A stretch of DNA of 64,000 bases from Nocardia sp. BMG111209 (GCF_000381925.1 NZ_KB907307.1:3906001-3970000), one strand, 5' to 3'. Positions 34,773 to 43,782 are shown, counted from the stretch's first letter. The notes: generated from the letters alone by a model not told the origin. Translations and numbers: made by a program.

Positions 34773-36887
34773 ATGTCGATCGTCGACGGGCGACGAGTCG
34801 TCCTGGTCACCTTCGCCGGCCGCCGGGATCGCATGGAGTTGCTGGCCCGGTACGCGGAGGAAGCGCTCGGCCGCAATCTCATCGATGAATGGCACGTCTG
34901 GAATTTCGCCCGGAACGACGCCGACGACCGCTGGCTGAATTCCCGCTTCCCCGGCCTGGGCCGCACCCCCGACAATCTCGTCTACTACCCGGCCGGAACT
35001 CTCGGCCCGGAATCGGAGTCCACCCGGCAGTGGACCGCGCGGGTGCGCTCCAGGAACGACGTCCATATCGGACTGGAGTCCCGCGACCCCGAAGCCCCGT
35101 CCTTCGAATTCGTCATAGGCGGCTGGGGAAATCAGCGCACCGCGCTACGCCGCATAGATCCCCCCGATTTCTTCGTGGAAGACCACGAAAACCGCGAACA
35201 CATACACGCCCCCCTGGCCGAAGTGAACACCCCCGGCATCCTCTCACCGAGAACATTTCGAGAAATACACGTCGCCCTGGACGAGTCGAACCTGACCCTG
35301 ACAGTGGACAAGGCACCCCTGATCCGACACGGGTTCCACATCCCACCCGGCGGCTACGACGTCCACGTCAAGACAGGATTCGACTCCGACGCCGAATGGC
35401 GCCTCCCGGCCCTGTCCGATACGAGGGAATACCTCTACCACAGCACCACCGGATGGCGTGCCGGATTCGTGGACGCGATACATTTCTACGCCGCCCGCGC
35501 CGACCACTACGCCGACACCGTCTTCCTGAAATGCGACGACGACATCGTCTACCTCCAGCTGGAAACCCTGGAGGATTTCATCCGATTCCGCATCCGGCAT
35601 CCGCAATACTTCCTGGTGACCGCGAACGTGATCAACAACAACATCTGCGCCCACTACCAGCAACAGAACGGCGCCGTACCGAGAAGCCTGATGGAGCTGG
35701 AACTACCACCGGGAGGATTCGGCGGAAGCCTCTGGGAGAGCGCCGCAGCCGCAAGCACCCTGCACCATCACTTCCTGGACAATCGACACCTGTTCGAACA
35801 GCTTCCGGCAACACCCATCGAATGGCCGGGCCGACTGGGCATGCACTTCGTAGCCTGGATGGGCACGGACCTGTCCTACATGTCCGCGGACACGGTGGAC
35901 GACGAACGTGCCCTGTCGGTCCGAATACCCACCTACCTCCAGCGCGGCCACTGCATATACCCCAGATTCCTGGCAAGCCACCTGTCCTCCGGAAAACAGG
36001 CCGGCGCACTGGACGAGCACCCCATCCTGCGCCGATACCGCCAGCTCGCCCTGGAAAACAAACTGATAACCCCCGGCGAACTCGCCGGCATGAATTCCGA
36101 ACCCTCCGGCAGCCCCCCGGAGCCGACCCCGTCGGGTGGCACGGACCCGTGCGGACGCGCATATTCCCGCCCCAGACCCGAACCCCCGGACCCGTCCGCG
36201 GATCCGAATGTAGCGATCATCGTATTGAATTTCAACACAGCCGAGATGACGAACGCCCTGGCGAACTACCTGAACACCACTCTCGCATACGACAGAAAAC
36301 GGGTCTACGTAATAGACAACGGTTCCCCGACACCCCCCGAATCCGCAACGCATATAATCCCGAGAAACCTGGGATTCGTCAACGGAATGTACACAGGATA
36401 TCTGATCGCCTCCACCGAGGACGAATACGACGCATTCTGGCTGCTGAATTCCGACGTACGTTTCGACTACGGCGACACGGTACTCCGAGAACTGGTGGAC
36501 GTACTCTTCTCCTCGGCCGACTACGCGCAGATCGCCCCCGAACACAACTCGTGGCACCCCTTCATGGAACGAGCCGAGAGCGCCGCCTCGATCCGCCGCC
36601 AACTGGAACCCACGGCAACGCTGATCAAACGCTCCACCATCGACGCTCTGGGCTTCTGGGATCGGGACATGTCCCTCGGATACGGCACCGACCCCGACTA
36701 CGGCTATCGAATCCGATCCGCCGGCCTGCACAGCATCCTCACCGACCGCGCCCGAATCCACCACGAACAACACCAGTCCATGGCCGATTTCGAGGACTAC
36801 CACCGCCGAGCCCTCGCCCAGGAAGATGCGGTGCTCAGCATGAAATACGGCAACGATTGGCGCCGAATCATCGAGGAAGACCACTGA
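34773..36887 (+). CDS. Two-domain glycosyltransferase with embedded FA-methyltransferase-like domain
   Basis: 704 aa with GGGAGAGGAC as ribosome site. The N-terminal part (LVTFAGRRDRMELLARY at 10-26) is a GT-like fold whose DxD motif is probably in VFLKCDDDIVYLQ near residue 250. Inserted at about 85-200 is a segment (DVHIGLESRD, FEFVIGGWGNQRTALRR) resembling the Methyltransf_FA/FAMeT beta-domain, often carbohydrate-binding. From about 480 a GT2 domain begins (VAIIVLNFNTAEM, YVIDNGSPTPP, NLGFVNG). It has no membrane segment. ATA, AGA and other rare codons are frequent from about 35100 to 36600, unlike its neighbours, which suggests transfer. Likely product: a cell-surface or secreted glycan. 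Confidence 0.75.
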   Translation: MSIVDGRRVVLVTFAGRRDRMELLARYAEEALGRNLIDEWHVWNFARNDADDRWLNSRFPGLGRTPDNLVYYPAGTLGPESESTRQWTARVRSRNDVHIGLESRDPEAPSFEFVIGGWGNQRTALRRIDPPDFFVEDHENREHIHAPLAEVNTPGILSPRTFREIHVALDESNLTLTVDKAPLIRHGFHIPPGGYDVHVKTGFDSDAEWRLPALSDTREYLYHSTTGWRAGFVDAIHFYAARADHYADTVFLKCDDDIVYLQLETLEDFIRFRIRHPQYFLVTANVINNNICAHYQQQNGAVPRSLMELELPPGGFGGSLWESAAAASTLHHHFLDNRHLFEQLPATPIEWPGRLGMHFVAWMGTDLSYMSADTVDDERALSVRIPTYLQRGHCIYPRFLASHLSSGKQAGALDEHPILRRYRQLALENKLITPGELAGMNSEPSGSPPEPTPSGGTDPCGRAYSRPRPEPPDPSADPNVAIIVLNFNTAEMTNALANYLNTTLAYDRKRVYVIDNGSPTPPESATHIIPRNLGFVNGMYTGYLIASTEDEYDAFWLLNSDVRFDYGDTVLRELVDVLFSSADYAQIAPEHNSWHPFMERAESAASIRRQLEPTATLIKRSTIDALGFWDRDMSLGYGTDPDYGYRIRSAGLHSILTDRARIHHEQHQSMADFEDYHRRALAQEDAVLSMKYGNDWRRIIEEDH

Positions 36888-36940
36888 TCCAGGAAAAGTT
36901 CACTGCCGCAAAGCAACAGCGCGGCCGATCCCTGGTTCCA

Positions 36941-36970
36941 TTGACGCTGCCCGCCCGTGCCGGTTAGGTT
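36941..36970 (+). promoter_or_regulatory. Promoter of the ESX-type toxin cassette, leaderless
   Basis: TTGACG (36941-36946), an 18-bp spacer and TAGGTT (36965-36970). The -10 ends 7 nt before the ATG at 36978. This fixes the start of the first WXG100 gene and makes the four-gene cassette one transcription unit. Confidence 0.6.
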
Positions 36971-36977
36971 GTCGACC

Positions 36978-37322
36978 ATGGGCGGACTCGAGGGGGACGC
37001 TGCGGAGTCGGACGACTCCGGCGGTGCGGTCGAGGTGGTGCCCGACGCCGTTCGGGCGGTGGCAGGATTGATCTCGCAGGCGGAGACGGAGCTGCGCTCG
37101 GCGTTGGACTCGGTGGATGGTGAGGTGAACTCGCTGCTGCAGTCGAACTGGTCGGGTCCTGCGGCGACCCGGTTCACGCAGGGGTGGACCGAGACACGTG
37201 ACAGCGGTAGCGAAATCCTGTCTGCCCTGGCCGAATTGGTGGCAGCGCTCGGCGGAGCAGTCGGTGCCTACGAATCGACCGAGGGTGCATCCACCACGCG
37301 ATTGAGCAGCCTGAAATTGTAG
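36978..37322 (+). CDS. WXG100-family (ESAT-6-like) protein
   Basis: 114 aa. Two helices flank the turn NWSGPAATRF (WxG at about residue 55), the hallmark of the family. The N-terminal about 20 residues are acidic and flexible. WXG100 proteins are secreted by type VII (ESX) systems as helical-hairpin dimers. The next gene encodes a second WXG-like protein, so they may form the heterodimer that carries or chaperones the downstream toxin. No ESX core gene is present in the window. Confidence 0.87.
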   Translation: MGGLEGDAAESDDSGGAVEVVPDAVRAVAGLISQAETELRSALDSVDGEVNSLLQSNWSGPAATRFTQGWTETRDSGSEILSALAELVAALGGAVGAYESTEGASTTRLSSLKL

Positions 37323-37330
37323 GGGACGGC

Positions 37331-37630
37331 ATGGATGACGGTTTGCAGGTCGATCTCGATCGACTCGACGACATCGTCGCACGTTTGTCCGGTTTAGCGG
37401 GTTTCATCACCGAGAAACTCGACGCGATCGACCACGCGGTCACGAATTTGGGCCCTACCGTGTGGAATTCGGAGGCCGCTGCAGCATATCAGGACGCACA
37501 TCGGCGGTGGGCGACCCAGGCCCACGACTTCGCCGACGGGGTGAGGACCGCACACGAGGCCGCGCGACTCGCGCACGAGAAAGTGCGACGGGCAGTCGAG
37601 CTCAACGGCCGAATGCTGCACGGGGAGTGA
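37331..37630 (+). CDS. Second WXG100-like protein
   Basis: 99 aa, starting 8 nt after the first WXG100 gene. It is helical throughout with the turn VWNSEAAAAY replacing a strict WxG by WNS, a common variant. The C-terminal helix is charged (ARLAHEKVRRAVELNGR). It is the expected partner of the preceding protein, and its stop is 4 nt before the toxin start, so coupling is tight. Confidence 0.83.
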   Translation: MDDGLQVDLDRLDDIVARLSGLAGFITEKLDAIDHAVTNLGPTVWNSEAAAAYQDAHRRWATQAHDFADGVRTAHEAARLAHEKVRRAVELNGRMLHGE

Positions 37631-37634
37631 CAGA

Positions 37635-39143
37635 TTGGCGATCCAGCTGCAATGGAGCACCCTGTACTCCGCCGGCCGGCAATGCCACGATCTGGCCGAC
37701 CGGCTGTCGCTGGCCTTCGGGCCGTTGGAGACGACCCTGTCGCACCAGTGCAAGGGTATGGCCGGTGATGCACCAGGCTGTCTGCAGTGGGCCAGGGAAT
37801 ACGACGCGGTGGCAGCGGACCATTTTCGCGCCGTGGCCGCCTTGGTCGATGCACTGGTGAAATACGGGGACGTGCTGTACGCGTTCGGCTGGAACTACGC
37901 GGTAAGCCAGCATCCCGATCATATGCCGGACAAACCGACCGAATCCGCGTTGTACTACGACACCGAAATGGATATGCCTGCCTCCAGCGCGGGCAACGGC
38001 CCCGGTGTCGATCGCGACGGCGGCGACAGCGGTGTCTACGAGAAGTTCCTCGACAAGATCCAGGACGAACTCGGTGGCCTGCCCAACGGCAATACCCACC
38101 TGCTCGACACCGCTGCCGCGGCGTGGAAGGCTTTCGCGCACCACAATGCCGTGACCGCGGCCGCCGACGACATACAGACCGTTGCCGGTCTGTTCGACTC
38201 GATCAGTGATCCCCACAAGGACACTCTGCTCGAGCAGTTGGGCACGCTGCACCGAGCCGCCGCCGAGGTCGCTGCCTCCAGCCTTTCGATCAGCACGGCT
38301 GTGTCCGACTATGCCACCGGTACCGGTGAGGTCCGCTCGGCGATCAGCGGTGTCGTATCCACCGCCGTCATCGGTATCGCGGTCACCGCCGCGGCCGGAA
38401 TCGTCGCGGCGGTATTCACTTTCGGCGCCGGCGCGGCGGTGGCGGGAGGCGGTATCGCGGCCATCGTCGCGGACACTGTCAACGCGGTCCGTACCGCCTA
38501 CGAGGGCACTCGCCTCATCCGTATCCTCGGCCTGCTCGGCCGCCTCGGTCGCGGCGCGGTCGGCGTCATCGACGCCTTCGACGCCGCGAAGAACATCAGA
38601 AACGTCACCGGCACCCTCGCCACCATCCTCGCTCTCAAACTTGCCGTCGACAGTCTCGACGACGACCATGCGCACCCCGGTCCGGTGCGATCGAGCAATA
38701 CGCCCGGAACTCCCGAATACCAGCAGCGCGTGGAAGAACTCGCGAAAGATCCGGCAAAGAACGGCAAGGTCAGCCCGCAATCGAGGAGGGAAGCCGAAGT
38801 CGGGCTGGCCAATGAGAACGCCGGTAGAGTGGGTCCGCTCGAGCGAGCTCCGCTGGGGACACACGGTGAAGATCAGGGTGAATTCATTGATACCGAGACG
38901 AATCTTCGCTGGGATGTGAAGAGCTCGCCTGATGTGATTCCGGATTACCGGCCTCCACAAGTTGCGGGCAATCCGATTTCCAGCCCGCAATCCGATCAGG
39001 AATTCGTTGACATGATCAATGATTCGATCGCTTCCGGAGAAGGCGTTATGATCGACGAAAGCGGTATGACGGCTGCCCGGAAGGCACGCTTGCAGGAAAT
39101 TGTCGCGAATAATACCCAATGGCAAGGGAAGGTACTCTGGTAG
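37635..39143 (+). CDS. ESX-type polymorphic toxin with C-terminal restriction-endonuclease-fold nuclease domain
   Basis: 502 aa from a TTG at 37635, 4 nt after the preceding stop. The N-terminal about 100 residues are helical with a WXG/LXG-like feel. A long Ala/Gly/Val hydrophobic region (about 230-280) follows, then a pretoxin linker. The last 120 residues carry E386/E388 in REAEVGLANE, D419 in EFIDTETN and D427-V428-K429 in RWDVKSS, the pattern of PD-(D/E)xK Tox-REase domains. It should cut nucleic acid in target cells after type VII export. Bias toward A/T codons increases in the last 200 bp, as is usual for exchangeable toxin tips. Confidence 0.75.
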   Translation: MAIQLQWSTLYSAGRQCHDLADRLSLAFGPLETTLSHQCKGMAGDAPGCLQWAREYDAVAADHFRAVAALVDALVKYGDVLYAFGWNYAVSQHPDHMPDKPTESALYYDTEMDMPASSAGNGPGVDRDGGDSGVYEKFLDKIQDELGGLPNGNTHLLDTAAAAWKAFAHHNAVTAAADDIQTVAGLFDSISDPHKDTLLEQLGTLHRAAAEVAASSLSISTAVSDYATGTGEVRSAISGVVSTAVIGIAVTAAAGIVAAVFTFGAGAAVAGGGIAAIVADTVNAVRTAYEGTRLIRILGLLGRLGRGAVGVIDAFDAAKNIRNVTGTLATILALKLAVDSLDDDHAHPGPVRSSNTPGTPEYQQRVEELAKDPAKNGKVSPQSRREAEVGLANENAGRVGPLERAPLGTHGEDQGEFIDTETNLRWDVKSSPDVIPDYRPPQVAGNPISSPQSDQEFVDMINDSIASGEGVMIDESGMTAARKARLQEIVANNTQWQGKVLW

Positions 39144-39145
39144 GA

Positions 39146-39814
39146 ATGACCACTGCTTATGGGCGTACGCCGGACAGTGTTCGCCGATGGCCTGTGGATG
39201 TGCGGGCGCACCGGGCGATCACTGATTATCTGGAAGGCTTGCCTGCCGACCCGGCTTCGGAACAGACCGCTGCGATGTTGCTCAATGGCTGGGGGCTCGA
39301 CTTCACGGACGCGGATCTCTCCGGACTGGATTTGCTCGGTGCCGAACTGAGCCAGGCGAATCTGAACCGAGTTCTGCTGATCGGCACCGATCTCTACACG
39401 GCATGGCTGGCCGACGCGGTACTCGTCGGTGCCGATCTGAGCGGTGCCGACCTCCGGAAGGTCCACGGCCGAGGGTGCCGGGCTCAGGAGGCGAAATTGC
39501 AGGGCGCAGATATGCAGCAGGCCGACTTCAGCCATTCGGATCTTCGTGGCGCGGATCTGCGCGGCGCGCGTCTGATGCGGGCTTCGTTCTCCGGGGCGGA
39601 CCTGCGAGGTGCGGACCTGCGGAATTGCGTGCTGGAACGAACGCGACTGTCAGGTGCACGGATTGCGGATGCTCGTGTCGACGGTGCCACGGGTCTGTTG
39701 GCAGGGCCGGTGGATATCGGCGTCGACTCGGCCGTACCGTTGGACGGCCCGGATCTGGAGGCATGGTTCGCATCGCACGGCGCGCCCGATGTGAAGTCGT
39801 ACCGAGTGGGTTAG
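39146..39814 (+). CDS. Pentapeptide-repeat protein, candidate immunity factor
   Basis: 222 aa from ATG 39146, directly after the toxin stop; an earlier in-frame ATG at 39119 would overlap the toxin by 25 nt and is possible. From about residue 50 to 175 the sequence follows the A(D/N)LxG pentapeptide pattern (ADLSGADLR, LRGADLRGARLM), giving a right-handed quadrilateral beta-helix. Such proteins (MfpA, Qnr) mimic DNA. Position and coupling mark it as the immunity gene for the upstream nuclease, and a DNA mimic would be a logical inhibitor. That role is inference. Confidence 0.8.
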   Translation: MTTAYGRTPDSVRRWPVDVRAHRAITDYLEGLPADPASEQTAAMLLNGWGLDFTDADLSGLDLLGAELSQANLNRVLLIGTDLYTAWLADAVLVGADLSGADLRKVHGRGCRAQEAKLQGADMQQADFSHSDLRGADLRGARLMRASFSGADLRGADLRNCVLERTRLSGARIADARVDGATGLLAGPVDIGVDSAVPLDGPDLEAWFASHGAPDVKSYRVG

Positions 39815-39992
39815 ACAGCCGCTCGCGGCCGGGCCGACGAGCGCGCCGATAGCCCCGCCGTGCTGGACATCCTGTCGACCGGCCTCACGCTTGCGCCTGT
39901 GGTCGACCACGCCGTGGCGGGAAGAGAAGCCGCCGATGCGTGGCCGACCGTGCGCTCGAAGGTCGTCTCCGTCCGCTGACCGAGGGGATCGG

Positions 39993-40493
39993 TCAGCGGG
40001 CCGGCGTCAGGGTCCAGTTGTCGGCCCGGCTCCACCATTCGGCAGTCCGGCCCGTACCCTCCTCGCTGCTGTTGCCGCGCAGGTAGCCGTCTTCGAACCA
40101 GCTGCCTTGGTAGACACCGGTTTTCCCATCGGACCAGTGGATGGTGAATCTGATCGACCGGCCCTGGATCTGGCCCTCGCCGGCCCTGATCACCCCGCGG
40201 TCGGTCAGGGTGTCGGCGAGTCCGTTGAACGTCACGACCGTGTTGGCCGCGTTGGTTTCGGACCAGGTGACTTCGACGTGGAATCCGAGCGGGTTGTCGG
40301 TCGTACCGGACGGGCGCTGATACACATCCCAATCGGTCTTCAGGTTCACCGAACTGGGCGGCACGGCTTGTGCGGCAACGGTTCCGGCGACGCCGAGAAC
40401 GGCCGTCGTGCCGAGCACGAACAGCCCGGCACGCAGCGTACGTGCCGACCGGGAGAACATGGTCGCTGATTTCGGGCGGTGGGGCATGGTCAT
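39993..40493 (-). CDS. Secreted small beta-rich protein, unknown
   Basis: 166 aa; the ATG overlaps the stop of the upstream VOC gene by 4 nt. A signal peptide (about residues 15-42, LRAGLFVLGTTAVLGVAGT then VAAQA) is followed by a beta-rich domain with several Trp (HWSDGKTGVYQGSWFEDGYL, ending AEWWSRADNWTL). No Cys. I do not recognise the family; a small lipocalin/avidin-like barrel is one possibility. Its coupling to a VOC enzyme under TetR control suggests a shared inducer. Confidence 0.75.
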   Translation of the reverse strand: MTMPHRPKSATMFSRSARTLRAGLFVLGTTAVLGVAGTVAAQAVPPSSVNLKTDWDVYQRPSGTTDNPLGFHVEVTWSETNAANTVVTFNGLADTLTDRGVIRAGEGQIQGRSIRFTIHWSDGKTGVYQGSWFEDGYLRGNSSEEGTGRTAEWWSRADNWTLTPAR

Positions 40494-40942
40494 TTCCTTT
40501 CCGAGGCCGCTCGGACATCGCCGGCCGTCAGCGGGTGGTCACCGAGTTCGGTGTGGGATTCGTTGGTGTAGAAGCGGATTTCGTGTCCGTCGGGATCGTG
40601 CAACTCGGGCAGGATCCAGCCCATGGTGGCGAAGTGCACGCCGGCGTGGGTCTCCCCGAGCTCATCGAGATGTGCCGCAAGCGCTTCGATGGCGGCGCGG
40701 TCCGGCACGCCGATGGAGAAGTAGTCGAAACCCGCTGCCGCGACAGCCTTTTCGGGATCGAGCCGGAGGCCGAGTAGTGGTCCGCCCGCCGGGTGGCGCA
40801 GGGAGACGCCCATCAGGACGTTCTGTTCACGGAATTCGATGACGACCGCGTATCCGAAGCGACTGTGATACCAGTCGATCGAGCGGGTCAGGTCGGAAAC
40901 GGGAAGTTTGAGGTGATGTACCCCAGCGAGTACGGGGATCAT
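40490..40942 (-). CDS. VOC-superfamily (glyoxalase/dioxygenase-type) protein
   Basis: 150 aa. Two beta-alpha-beta-beta-beta modules: VHHLKLPVSDLTRSIDWY opens the first and FDYFSIGVPD the second. Metal-ligand candidates are H in VHHLKL and E/H in ELHDPDGHEIRFY. AGAGGA precedes the ATG by about 9 nt. It may isomerise, dioxygenate or sequester a reactive compound or antibiotic. The divergent TetR gene with paired operators in the shared promoter is the probable regulator. Confidence 0.85.
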   Translation of the reverse strand: MIPVLAGVHHLKLPVSDLTRSIDWYHSRFGYAVVIEFREQNVLMGVSLRHPAGGPLLGLRLDPEKAVAAAGFDYFSIGVPDRAAIEALAAHLDELGETHAGVHFATMGWILPELHDPDGHEIRFYTNESHTELGDHPLTAGDVRAASERK

Positions 40943-40959
40943 GGATGCTATCCTCTGCA

Positions 40960-40996
40960 GTACCAGTGTAGTGAAGCAGCATCACTGTAGTGATGC
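40960..40996. promoter_or_regulatory. Paired TetR operators between VOC and tetR genes
   Basis: GCATCACT-GT-AGTGATGC at 40979-40996 is a perfect 18-bp dyad. The adjoining 40960-40977 (GTACCAGTGTAGTGAAGC) matches it in 13 of 18 positions. Centres are 19 bp apart, so two dimers could sit side by side over both divergent promoters. Confidence 0.65.
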
Positions 40997-41012
40997 AGTA
41001 AGGATGCATCAA

Positions 41013-41705
41013 ATGGATCGAGGTGTCAAGAAGACCTCGCCGCTGTGGGATGCCCGCAAGGCCGAGACGGAGCGGAAGATTCTCGACGCGGCCACCCGGC
41101 TGTTCGTCGCCGACGGCTACGCGGCCACCTCCCTGGCCGCGGTCGCCGAAGCCGCCGCGGTCGGTGCGCGGACGGTCTACCTGCGATTCGGCTCGAAGGC
41201 CGAACTGCTCAAACGTGCCATCGACGTTGCGCTCGTCGGCGACACCGAGGAGGTCGACCTCGCGCACCGCGATTGGTACGTCCGCGCCGCCACCGCCCCC
41301 ACCCTCGAGGAACGGATCGCCGGCTACGCACGCGGCGCGCGCGAAGTGATGGAGCGGGCCGCGCCGCTGATCGCGGTCGCCGCCGCGGCCGAAGCCGGCG
41401 AACCCCTGATCGCCCAAGACGCTCGCACGGGACGGACTGCCACGCAACGGAACATCGCCGACCTCTGGCGTCGGATGCACGCGGACGGCCTGCTGCATCC
41501 CGACGCCGACCTGGAATGGATCATCACCACGGCCGGCACGCTCGCGCAGGCCGAAACCTACAATCTCATGATCAGAACCCTCGACTGGGACCCGGCCACC
41601 TACCAGCAGTGGCTGTACGGGACCTGGCTACGATTCGCGACGACACCGTCGACCCTGATCGAGCCGTCTCCCGGCCCCCACGAACCCGACGACGAACGCG
41701 CGTGA
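41013..41705 (+). CDS. TetR-family transcriptional regulator
   Basis: 230 aa from the ATG at 41013, with AAGGA 8 nt upstream; longer versions would run back through the operator. The helix-turn-helix lies at about residues 28-62 (TSLAAVAEAAAVGARTVYLR). The C-terminal ligand domain is helical, with EWIITTAGTLAQAETYNLM. It is divergent from the VOC gene and likely represses both directions through the paired dyads. Confidence 0.9.
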   Translation: MDRGVKKTSPLWDARKAETERKILDAATRLFVADGYAATSLAAVAEAAAVGARTVYLRFGSKAELLKRAIDVALVGDTEEVDLAHRDWYVRAATAPTLEERIAGYARGAREVMERAAPLIAVAAAAEAGEPLIAQDARTGRTATQRNIADLWRRMHADGLLHPDADLEWIITTAGTLAQAETYNLMIRTLDWDPATYQQWLYGTWLRFATTPSTLIEPSPGPHEPDDERA

Positions 41706-41882
41706 CCGTGGACCGATCCGGGTGACAAGTCGCCTGATGACAACTATTGGTCGTATTCGGACAATTTTTCCGTCGGCGACCCCGATAGCGTGCAGCTGTG
41801 GACGATCGTGGTCCGCAGCGCAAACGAACAGGAGGCGGCCGATGATGTGGACACTGATCGGACGGGGCACGGTGAATCGGCG

Positions 41883-42719
41883 ATGACCGCGCAGGAGCGA
41901 GGCGGAGCCGTCGTGACCGGCGCCGGGCGGGGCCTGGGCCGGCTGCTCGCCGGGGTGCTGGTGGAGCGTGGTCATCGAGTGCTGGTGACCGATCTGGACG
42001 CGGATGCCGCCGCGCGGACCGCAGCCGAACTCGGCACGCGGGCAACGCCTTTCGCACTCGATGTGCGCGACGAGACACAGGTGACCGCCGCTCGCACGGC
42101 GATCCTCGAACTGGCCGGACGGCTGGAGGTGTGGATCAACAACGCGGGCGTCCTGTACACCGGCCCGGCGTGGGAGCAGAGCGCCGAGGCCCGCCGGTCG
42201 ATGCTGGAGGTGAACGCGCTCGGCACGATCAACGGCACCGTCACCGCGATCGAGGGCATGCGCGACGGCGGCGGCCATATCGTGAACATCGTCTCGCTGG
42301 CCGGTTTGACGATGGTGCCGGGCGAAGCGGTGTACGCGGCCTCCAAACACGCCGCGATCGGGTTCAGCCTCAGCACACTCGCCGACCTCGAACTCGCCGG
42401 GATCCACGACATCGACATCTCGTGCATCTGCCCGGACGGAATCTGGACGCCGATGCTGTTCGACAAGCTGGAGGACCCGGGTTCGGCATTGTCGTTCTCC
42501 GGCAAGCTGTTACAGCCCGAGGAGGTGGCCGCGGCCGTGCGCAAGGTGCTCGACCGCCCCCGACCGGTCACCGCGATACCGCGCTGGCGCGGCGTGCTCG
42601 CGCGAACCGTCGACCTGATGCCGGGCATCTCGCGACGCGCGGCACCGTTGCTCGTCGCGCAGGGCAGGCGCACCCAGCGCGCCCTGCTCGCCTCGGGCAG
42701 ACCCCGCCGCCGGGCGTGA
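41883..42719 (+). CDS. SDR-family oxidoreductase
   Basis: 278 aa from the ATG at 41883; the upstream extension is rejected for lack of fold. Rossmann motif TGAGRGLGR at about residue 15, NNAGVLYTG for the adenine pocket, and the catalytic S/Y/K set with YAASKH. D in VLVTDLDAD after the second strand favours NAD(H). The C-terminal Arg-rich tail (PRRRA) is unusual but short. It lies downstream of the tetR gene on the same strand with a 177-bp gap, so it has its own promoter, and converges on the AraC gene with 10 bp between stops. Confidence 0.88.
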   Translation: MTAQERGGAVVTGAGRGLGRLLAGVLVERGHRVLVTDLDADAAARTAAELGTRATPFALDVRDETQVTAARTAILELAGRLEVWINNAGVLYTGPAWEQSAEARRSMLEVNALGTINGTVTAIEGMRDGGGHIVNIVSLAGLTMVPGEAVYAASKHAAIGFSLSTLADLELAGIHDIDISCICPDGIWTPMLFDKLEDPGSALSFSGKLLQPEEVAAAVRKVLDRPRPVTAIPRWRGVLARTVDLMPGISRRAAPLLVAQGRRTQRALLASGRPRRRA

Positions 42720-42729
42720 TCACCCGGGC

Positions 42730-43737
42730 TCATCCCGATGCCGCGGTGGCCCGCCGGCGGGCCGCCAGCTGCCGCGGTGATTCACCGAACCACCGCCGGC
42801 AGGCCCGGGTGTAGCTGCTCTGCTCGGAATAGCCGAGCATGGTGGCGATCCGGCCGCTGCGCAGCCCGGTGGCCGCCAATTCCCATGCCATGGTGCGGCG
42901 GACGTCGTCGAGGATCTGCTCGAAGGTGGTCCCGGCGGCGGCGAGGTTGCGCTGCAACACCCTTGGATGCACGGTCAGCGCGCGGGCGACGCCGACCAGG
43001 GTGGCCTGATCCACCTCGAGCAGCCGCCGCACCAGATGGTGGACATGATCGGGCAGCGCCACATCCGGCCGGATCGGCGACAGATAGGTTTCCGCGAGGG
43101 CCCGCGCCGCGGCGTCCCGGCCACGAATCTCGCTGGCCAGCAACGCACTCGGAAAGACGATCGTGTTCCGGTCGGCCTCGAACACCACCTCCGCACCGAA
43201 CACCGGCCGGTAGACCTCCGGCGGTGATATCCGCCGGTGCTGCATCGTCACCCGCAGCGGAACGAAGTCGTCACCGAGCAACAGCCGGAACACATCCAGC
43301 GCGATGGCAAGGCTCAGTTCCGTCATCTGATCGCGATGGGCCAATTGCCTTACCGTGAAACCGAATTCGAGGTCCGACGAGTGCGGGCCCCGATCCACAC
43401 CGGTACGGACGGCCGGACTGTAGGTGTGCAGATACCGCGACGCTCCCTCGAGCGCCTCCGCGACCGTCGCCGCATGCCGGATGATCACCGCGACCGGGCC
43501 CAGAATCTGTATCCCCTGCCGGCATCCCAGACGCAAACCGAAATCGGGACAAGACAATTCGCATGCCGCCGCACCGATCACCCGGGCCAGGGCGGTATAG
43601 GTGAGGAACCGCTCGTGCGCACCGGCGATCGCGGGATCGATCCCCTGTGCCCGCAACAGCGCCGCGGGATCGCCGCCGAGGCCGGTCACCAGGCCGGCGA
43701 ACTCCGCCAGCGACGTGCCCCGGATCAGATCGGTCAT
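42730..43737 (-). CDS. AraC-family transcriptional regulator (arabinose-binding-domain subtype)
   Basis: 335 aa from ATG at 43737. The N-terminal about 200 residues match the Arabinose_bd domain of OruR/ArgR-like AraC proteins, and the C terminus has the double helix-turn-helix (VGVARALTVHPRVLQRNL, then IATMLGYSEQSSYTRACRRWFG). It is divergent from the SDR gene at 43857. A GGCAA-N4-TTGCC dyad in the shared region reappears upstream of the DUF1254 gene, suggesting a small regulon. Proteins of this subtype usually activate in response to an aromatic or amino acid derivative. Confidence 0.9.
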   Translation of the reverse strand: MTDLIRGTSLAEFAGLVTGLGGDPAALLRAQGIDPAIAGAHERFLTYTALARVIGAAACELSCPDFGLRLGCRQGIQILGPVAVIIRHAATVAEALEGASRYLHTYSPAVRTGVDRGPHSSDLEFGFTVRQLAHRDQMTELSLAIALDVFRLLLGDDFVPLRVTMQHRRISPPEVYRPVFGAEVVFEADRNTIVFPSALLASEIRGRDAAARALAETYLSPIRPDVALPDHVHHLVRRLLEVDQATLVGVARALTVHPRVLQRNLAAAGTTFEQILDDVRRTMAWELAATGLRSGRIATMLGYSEQSSYTRACRRWFGESPRQLAARRRATAASG

Positions 43738-43768
43738 GTCACCAATTGTCAAATTTATGTCGCCTCGT

Positions 43769-43782
43769 GGCAAGTATTTGCC
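43769..43782. promoter_or_regulatory. Candidate AraC-family operator, site 1
   Basis: GGCAAGTATTTGCC, within a CGTGGCAA-x-TATTTG core that recurs at 45246-45260. It lies in the divergent region between the AraC and SDR genes. Confidence 0.5.
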
